A stretch of 11,866 nucleotides of DNA from assembly GCA_025451425.1 (NCBI GenBank), contig JANWKK010000121.1:1-11866 (forward strand), given 5' to 3'. Shown in pieces: positions 6,095 to 11,866 of this stretch; within the stretch, counting starts at the first letter, position 1, and each line of letters starts with the position of its first letter. The stretch comes from Gemmatimonadaceae bacterium. Its GTDB lineage: Bacteria; Gemmatimonadota; Gemmatimonadetes; Gemmatimonadales; Gemmatimonadaceae. The notes beneath the pieces were generated by a model. That model had not been told where the DNA came from, did no database searches, and worked only from the letters and a program-made list of their open reading frames with translations. A program made the translations under genes and the position numbers.

Positions 6095-7149
6095 TGCCGG
6101 CCGATCAGCGGCCGGCACCGGCACCGTCGACTTCGCCAAGACGAAAGGCAGCGCGCCGCGCGATCTGGGCATCGCGAACGCTCTTTGGCGCGGCAGCCTT
6201 GGGCGCGATGCAGTTTGTGCACGCGCCAGCAATGCCCCGTGCTCCGTTCGCACACTTCATTGGGCCCACGGCGTGGGCGTCCAGCGACGCATTCGGCACG
6301 AGCCGTGAGGTCAAGCTCCGCTTCACGTTGCCAGGCCGCCGCGTGGAGTTCCCACTCGCGGTTGCTGATGACCCGAGGGGCCTGCAGTACCAGTGGGTCG
6401 CTGCGTCCGGCACCGAAGCCGCCACTGAGGCCATGCCACTAACCGGAGCGATGGTCGCCCCGACTCGTCCGGGCTTCTACCAACTGATCCTCCTACACCG
6501 ATCGGCTCAGGATTCGACCGTCATCGAAAATGAGCGCGTCTCCGAACCGACACTCGCGGTCATGGTGCCGTTTGCTGAGAAGGCTGCCGGGATGCTCAAC
6601 GGCTACAGGATCGGCACGTACCTGTCCGAGCGGTTCGCTGGTGATGAGGACGCGCCGGACGGATTCATCGAGGTTCACCCCGGAGACGTCCAGCTCAGCG
6701 TCAGCAAGCATTTTCACCTCGGCGACTTCCTGACGCACGATGCGCAGACGGATGTGTGGCCGAAATACGTTGCGCTCAATCCGCGGCTACTCGACAAGCT
6801 CGAGCTCGTGGTCGCTCAGGTCGCGAAGATGCGCGGTGTTCCGCCGGATTCGATGGTAGCGCTCGACGTGCATTCTGGATTCCGAACGCCGGCGCATAAC
6901 GCGCAAGTGCAACGAGCCGCTCGCGACAGTCGCCATCAGTACGGCGACGCGGCGGACATCGTCATCGACGCCGATGGAGATGGGAAGATCACCCGCGCCG
7001 ATAGTCGCATCGTAGTGAGCGCGGTGGATTCGGTAGAGGAGCTTCATCCGGAGCTCATCGGCGGACTTGGTGTCTATACGAGCGATCGCTACCGTACGCC
7101 TTATGTGCACATCGATGCTCGGGGCCATCGTTCGCGCTGGCGCGGATGA
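6094..7149 (+). CDS. Second exported M15-type zinc peptidase-like protein with EF-hand-like insertion
   Basis: 351 residues from ATG 6094. The N-terminus has a basic stretch (PRRKAARR) and a moderately hydrophobic segment (about 24-45), a signal peptide or anchor. A region of about 70-165 with strand-like patterns (KLRFTLPGRRVEFPLAV, GFYQLILLH) may be a small beta domain and is absent from the first paralogue. Then come the shared block (NGYRIGTY, PDGFIEVHP, SKHFHLGDFLTHD, DVWPKY) and the M15 domain: HSGFRTPAHN (R264), SRHQYGDAAD (H281, D288), GGLGVY, YVHIDARGHRSRW (H339, D341). All zinc ligands are kept. DADGDGKITRAD (292-303) is a near-canonical EF-hand/dockerin loop placed as in the paralogue. 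Translationally coupled to the gene before it. The two probably form a heteromeric or sequential pair on peptidoglycan; substrate unknown. Confidence 0.87.
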   Translation: MPADQRPAPAPSTSPRRKAARRAIWASRTLFGAAALGAMQFVHAPAMPRAPFAHFIGPTAWASSDAFGTSREVKLRFTLPGRRVEFPLAVADDPRGLQYQWVAASGTEAATEAMPLTGAMVAPTRPGFYQLILLHRSAQDSTVIENERVSEPTLAVMVPFAEKAAGMLNGYRIGTYLSERFAGDEDAPDGFIEVHPGDVQLSVSKHFHLGDFLTHDAQTDVWPKYVALNPRLLDKLELVVAQVAKMRGVPPDSMVALDVHSGFRTPAHNAQVQRAARDSRHQYGDAADIVIDADGDGKITRADSRIVVSAVDSVEELHPELIGGLGVYTSDRYRTPYVHIDARGHRSRWRG

Positions 7150-7210
7150 TCGACGCGATCGGTCGGGTGTCGTCGCGGTGCTGGAGCATCGCGCGACCTT
7201 GTTGAGGATG

Positions 7211-7248
7211 AAGTCGTCGCGCGGTGTAGTGCGGCGACTTTTGATTTT
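7211..7248 (+). terminator. Rho-independent terminator after the M15 pair
   Basis: AAGTCGTCGC (7211-7220) pairs with GCGGCGACTT (7231-7240) as a 10-bp stem with one G-U pair and a 10-base loop. The stem runs into TTTTGATTTT (7239-7248). It begins 62 bases past the stop of the second M15 gene and closes the cell-wall block. Confidence 0.7.
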
Positions 7249-7319
7249 CGGCATGAAGCTCGCACCCATGTGATTTGGTGCGGCCCCCGTTGCACGAACT
7301 TTTTCCAGGACCGCCGTCA

Positions 7320-7762
7320 ATGAACGAGCACCTTCGCGATCGCATCATCAGGAAGCTGGACACGCTCTCCGACGAGCGTGGTTATCAGATTCTCGACTAC
7401 GTGGAGTTTCTGGAGTCGCGTTACGCGGAGCGGCAGGCGTCCGGCGCGACGGCATTCACTCGGTTCACCGAGGCCGTTGAGGACAGGCGGCGCGCGGGAA
7501 AGGTCTCGGCGACAACGATCGCCGAGGCTATGAATTTGATGAACCGCGCCTCGAACGTCTTGAACGGAGCGCTTGCAGCTGGCCGCTCCGTCGCGAACGA
7601 CATCGTCAGCGCGACTCGGTCGACCACAACGAGCCAGACGACACCTGGAGCAGCATCGCCACCTCAGGGCAATGGTACAGCGACGAATGCGGCAGCGACC
7701 ACCGAAGCGTCGTCGCCTGCGCATGAGACAAAGATGCCGGGCAGCGGCGAGGAGAAGCTGTA

Positions 7763-7763
<1 letters not shown>
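7320..7763 (+). CDS. Small hypothetical protein, helical N-terminus and low-complexity tail
   Basis: 147 residues from ATG 7320, preceded by AGGA at nine bases. An in-frame TTG at 7275 would add 15 residues but has no ribosome site. Residues 4-38 (IIRKLDTLSDERGYQILDYV and onward) resemble the short helical segment of DUF2281-like proteins, where a 'leaders of helices' pattern LD-x-L-x-x-E/D-x-x-x-x-x-L-D-x-V-x-F-L is typical; this is a weak, pattern-level likeness. Residues 41-100 are helical and amphipathic (RFTEAVEDRRRAG, IAEAMNLMNRASNVLNGAL). The last 47 residues are Ser/Thr/Ala/Pro-rich and probably disordered. No signal peptide. Its TAA overlaps the ATG of the DUF1232 gene by one base, so they are made together. 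A dyad CGCACC-N10-GGTGCG (7261-7282) lies in its leader. Function unknown. Confidence 0.75.
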
Positions 7764-9827
<2,064 letters not shown>

Positions 9828-9831
9828 GTTC

Positions 9832-9938
9832 GCGAGTAGTGGCGAGTGGCGATTGCGAGGAATTCGGGGGGCCGCGCGCCTGCGCGCGGCAGTCAGTGAG
9901 TTCTCGCCACTATTCACTCGTCACTCGGCACTACTCGC
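9832..9938. repeat. Nested inverted repeat with CACT-heptad arms, probable intergenic repeat element or guaB terminator
   Basis: Starts four bases past the guaB stop. Outer arms: GCGAGTAGTGGCGAGTG (9832-9848) and CACTCGGCACTACTCGC (9922-9938) are inverted complements at 16 of 17 positions. A second pairing, AGTGGCGA (9845-9852) with TCGCCACT (9904-9911), is perfect. At the centre GCCGCGCGC (9871-9879) and GCGCGCGGC (9882-9890) form a perfect GC hairpin. The right side is a run of 7-base units CACTATT, CACTCGT, CACTCGG, CACTACT (9908-9935); the left has AGTGGCG twice. No T-run follows. Confidence 0.7.
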
Positions 9939-10129
9939 CTCCTGGGCGCCTAAGCCGTTCTGTCCCTTGACAATCCGCCCCGCGCGCGGCGAACTTCACG
10001 CGTTGCGCCGCTGTATACAACACAATGCGCTGCAATATGAATCGTTCGCCGTAAATCTCGAACGGTTTCCCCCCCACCTGCGGCGCACTCTTGCCGCGAC
10101 GGCTTCGCATCTCCCTGGAGAAAACCACC
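9939..10129 (+). promoter_or_regulatory. Upstream region of the amino acid permease with a -35-like TTGACA
   Basis: A consensus TTGACA lies at 9967-9972, but the sequence 18 bases on (GAACTT, 9991-9996) is a poor -10. A better -10-like TATACA (10014-10019) has no -35 at the right distance. A nine-codon frame (10025-10054) starts five bases after it. GGAG (10117-10120) sits nine bases before the permease ATG. I see no recognisable riboswitch. Together with the repeat next to it, this fills the 300-base gap after guaB. Confidence 0.3.
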
Positions 10130-11695
10130 ATGGGTTTGTGGTCGACGAAGAGCATTTCCCTCCTCCAGCAGGAGGCGGCGACGGAAGGACAGCACACGCT
10201 CAAACGCGCACTCGGCGCCCTCAACCTCACGACGCTCGGCATTGGTGCAATCATCGGTGCCGGCATTTTCGTTTTGACGGGTACCGCTGCCGCGCAGTAC
10301 GCTGGTCCCAGTGTCGTGTTGTCATTCGTGCTCGCGGGAATTGGTTGTCTGTTCGCGGGACTCTGCTATGCCGAGTTCGCCGCGATGATCCCGATCGCCG
10401 GAAGCGCCTACACGTACGGTTACGCGACGCTCGGTGAGCTGGTGGCGTGGATCATCGGCTGGGACCTGATTCTCGAGTATCTGTTCGGCGCGGCGACCGT
10501 TGCTGTCGGTTGGGCCGGCTACTTCGCTTCGTTCCTGTCACAGCTCGGCCTCAAGCTCCCCCTCGCATACACCCAGGCACCGCTGAGCGTCGAAGGCACT
10601 CACCATCTGGTGCGCTCCGCGCTCTGCATCGATCCTGCAACGAACCAGGCGATTTCCCTCTCCGCCGGGCAGGTCTGTGACACCAGTCGCTACGTGCTCA
10701 GCCACGGGGTGATCAACATCCCGGCGATCATTCTCATCGGCCTGATGTCGACGCTGCTCGTGATCGGCATCAAGGAGTCGGCTCGATTCAACAACTACAT
10801 CGTGTTCCTGAAGCTGGCGATCGTGTTCCTCGTCATCGGCTTCGGTTTCATGTTCGTGAATACCGCCAACTGGCATCCATTCATTCCGCCGAACACCACT
10901 GGCGAGTTCGGCCACTTCGGTTGGACCGGCATCGTGCGCGCGGCTGGCGTTGTCTTCTTCGCCTACATCGGTTTCGATGCCGTGTCGACCGCGGCGCAGG
11001 AAGCAAAGAATCCGCAGCGAGACATGCCGATCGGAATCCTGGCTTCGTTAGGCATCTGTACGGTGCTGTATATCCTGATGGGCCTCGTAATGACCGGCTT
11101 GGCGCACTACACGGATCTCAACGTTCCGCAGCCGGTCTTCATCGCGATCTCGAAAGCGCCGGCACTGGCCTGGCTCGGCCTATTCGTGAACATCGGCGCG
11201 ATCGCCGGCCTTGCTTCGGTCGTGCTGGTGATGCTCATGGGTCAGCCGCGCATCTTCTTCTCGATGTCGCGTGACGGATTGCTGCCATCGGTGTTCGGCA
11301 AGGTGCACCCCAAGTTCCAAACGCCATACGTGACGACGATCGTCACCGGCGTTGTCGCTGCCGCGGTCGCTGGCTTCTTCCCAATCGGTCTTCTCGGCGA
11401 GCTCGTGTCGATCGGGACCCTGCTCGCTTTCGTCATCGTCTGTTTCGGCGTGATGGTGCTGCGGTACAAGCGGCCGAACATTCCGCGTCCGTTCCGCACG
11501 CCGCTCGTGCCTGTTGTGCCGATTCTCGGAATCCTCATTTGTGGTTACATGATGTACGGGCTTCCAACCGACACCTGGATTCGGCTCGTCGTCTGGATGG
11601 TCCTTGGGCTGGTCATCTACTTCTCCTACGGCAAGAGGCACTCGCGGGTCGGGTCCGACGTTGATTCGATGAACGCCGCTGCTGCCGCCGACTGA
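10130..11695 (+). CDS. APC-family cationic amino acid transporter (CAT-like permease)
   Basis: 521 residues from ATG 10130, chosen because GGAG lies nine bases upstream; a TTG 39 bases earlier lacks support. About 12 membrane segments. The first has the APC substrate motif GIGAIIGAGIFVLTG (37-51), where the amino acid's carboxylate and amine bind. Other marks: AEFAAMIPIAGSAYTYGYAT (81-100), GWDLILEY (110-117), FFAYIGFDAVST (276-287) followed by EAKNPQRDMPIGI, and MGQPRIFFSMSRDGLLP (370-386). The opening MGLWSTKS and the layout match bacterial CAT-type (YhdG-like) carriers, inner-membrane amino acid/H+ symporters or exchangers. An extra-membrane loop (about 143-195) carries two cysteines (C166, C183) that could form a disulfide. 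The C-terminus ends in a polar Ala-rich tail. A terminator follows within 25 bases, so it is transcribed alone. The exact substrate cannot be read from sequence. Confidence 0.93.
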   Translation: MGLWSTKSISLLQQEAATEGQHTLKRALGALNLTTLGIGAIIGAGIFVLTGTAAAQYAGPSVVLSFVLAGIGCLFAGLCYAEFAAMIPIAGSAYTYGYATLGELVAWIIGWDLILEYLFGAATVAVGWAGYFASFLSQLGLKLPLAYTQAPLSVEGTHHLVRSALCIDPATNQAISLSAGQVCDTSRYVLSHGVINIPAIILIGLMSTLLVIGIKESARFNNYIVFLKLAIVFLVIGFGFMFVNTANWHPFIPPNTTGEFGHFGWTGIVRAAGVVFFAYIGFDAVSTAAQEAKNPQRDMPIGILASLGICTVLYILMGLVMTGLAHYTDLNVPQPVFIAISKAPALAWLGLFVNIGAIAGLASVVLVMLMGQPRIFFSMSRDGLLPSVFGKVHPKFQTPYVTTIVTGVVAAAVAGFFPIGLLGELVSIGTLLAFVIVCFGVMVLRYKRPNIPRPFRTPLVPVVPILGILICGYMMYGLPTDTWIRLVVWMVLGLVIYFSYGKRHSRVGSDVDSMNAAAAAD

Positions 11696-11716
11696 CGCCG
11701 GCGAGGTTATCTTCAG

Positions 11717-11753
11717 GCGGCGCCCGGTGAACACCGGGCGCCGCTTTGCGTCT
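11717..11753 (+). terminator. Rho-independent terminator of the permease gene
   Basis: A perfect 13-bp inverted repeat, GCGGCGCCCGGTG (11717-11729) with CACCGGGCGCCGC (11732-11744), folds as a 12-bp stem with a tetraloop. It is followed by TTTGCGTCT. It starts 21 bases after the stop codon. The T-tract is short but the stem is very stable. Confidence 0.85.
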
Positions 11754-11768
11754 GGGAGCTTCGCTATC

Positions 11769-11866
11769 GTGCAACACACCGACTATCTGCGCATTTCGCC
11801 AGAGCGGCGCGCCGGCATTTCGCGGCTCGCGCGCGAGCTCGTGGCGGGCCGGCGGGTGGCGCTCTC
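11769..11866 (+). CDS. 5' end of an unidentified gene, cut by the right edge (possibly DHH-family phosphoesterase)
   Basis: A frame opens at GTG 11769, with GGGAG ten bases upstream, and stays open for 32 codons to the window end. It reads MQHTDYLRISPERR, then a helix ISRLARELVAGRRVAL. Position just after a terminator, ribosome site and amphipathic helix support a real gene. A helix ending in 'G-R-R-V-A-L-S' just before the edge is how NrnA-like DHH phosphoesterases (nano-RNase/pAp phosphatase) begin, ahead of the T-H-x-N-x-D-G-D motif; that motif is outside the window, so this is only a guess. No other frame here is better. Confidence 0.55.
   Translation, partial: MQHTDYLRISPERRAGISRLARELVAGRRVAL

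Noticed and set aside
5432..6253. A 273-codon minus-strand open frame opposite the M15 genes
   Set aside because: It covers the conserved zinc motifs of the plus-strand gene. No family signature, signal peptide or ribosome site of its own.
7261..7282. CGCACC-N10-GGTGCG dyad as an operator or riboswitch
   Set aside because: Six-base dyads are common at this GC content and no promoter boxes are placed around it.
10025..10054. A nine-codon leader peptide before the permease, five bases after TATACA
   Set aside because: No ribosome site, no run of one amino acid, and no attenuator hairpins linked to it. Chance is the simplest explanation.

Overview
The window is GC-rich, gene-dense bacterial DNA. 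Several features suggest a diderm soil bacterium, with Gemmatimonadota as my best guess: an outer-membrane barrel-like protein, exported peptidoglycan enzymes, purine and glycolysis housekeeping genes, and frequent stop/start overlaps. The phylum is inferred from protein flavour, not from a marker gene. I see no rRNA, tRNA, CRISPR array, phage gene or transposase.

Layout. (1) Left part, minus strand: an operon runs gpmI (phosphoglycerate mutase) -> predicted outer-membrane barrel -> BON-domain protein, with a 4-base overlap and a 9-base gap. It ends in a strong hairpin terminator whose U-tract touches the start codon of a further minus-strand gene. That gene is the 5' part of a 6-pyruvoyl-tetrahydropterin synthase / QueD family enzyme and is cut by the left edge. 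(2) A 239-base divergent intergenic region. (3) Plus strand, 3219-7149: a cell-wall block made of two pairs. The first pair is a membrane-anchored L,D-transpeptidase-fold protein that has lost its catalytic residues, followed by an apparently active L,D-transpeptidase. The second pair is two exported M15-type zinc peptidase-like proteins joined by a TGATG overlap, each with a calcium-loop (EF-hand/dockerin-like) insertion inside the catalytic domain. A terminator follows. (4) A coupled pair: a small hypothetical protein and a DUF1232 (YkvA-like) membrane protein. (5) guaB (IMP dehydrogenase), probably from its own promoter and possibly leaderless, followed by a nested inverted repeat built on CACT heptads. 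(6) An APC-family cationic amino acid transporter with a clear terminator. (7) The first 32 codons of another gene at the right edge.

How the genes fit together. gpmI, guaB and the permease are unrelated housekeeping functions. The coherent unit is the peptidoglycan block. L,D-transpeptidases make 3-3 crosslinks or attach proteins to peptidoglycan, and M15 peptidases trim D-amino-acid peptide bonds. The doubling of both enzyme types, with one transpeptidase apparently dead and both peptidases carrying a calcium-type loop, is the most unusual thing here. Its function is inference. No exotic defence or mobile system is visible.
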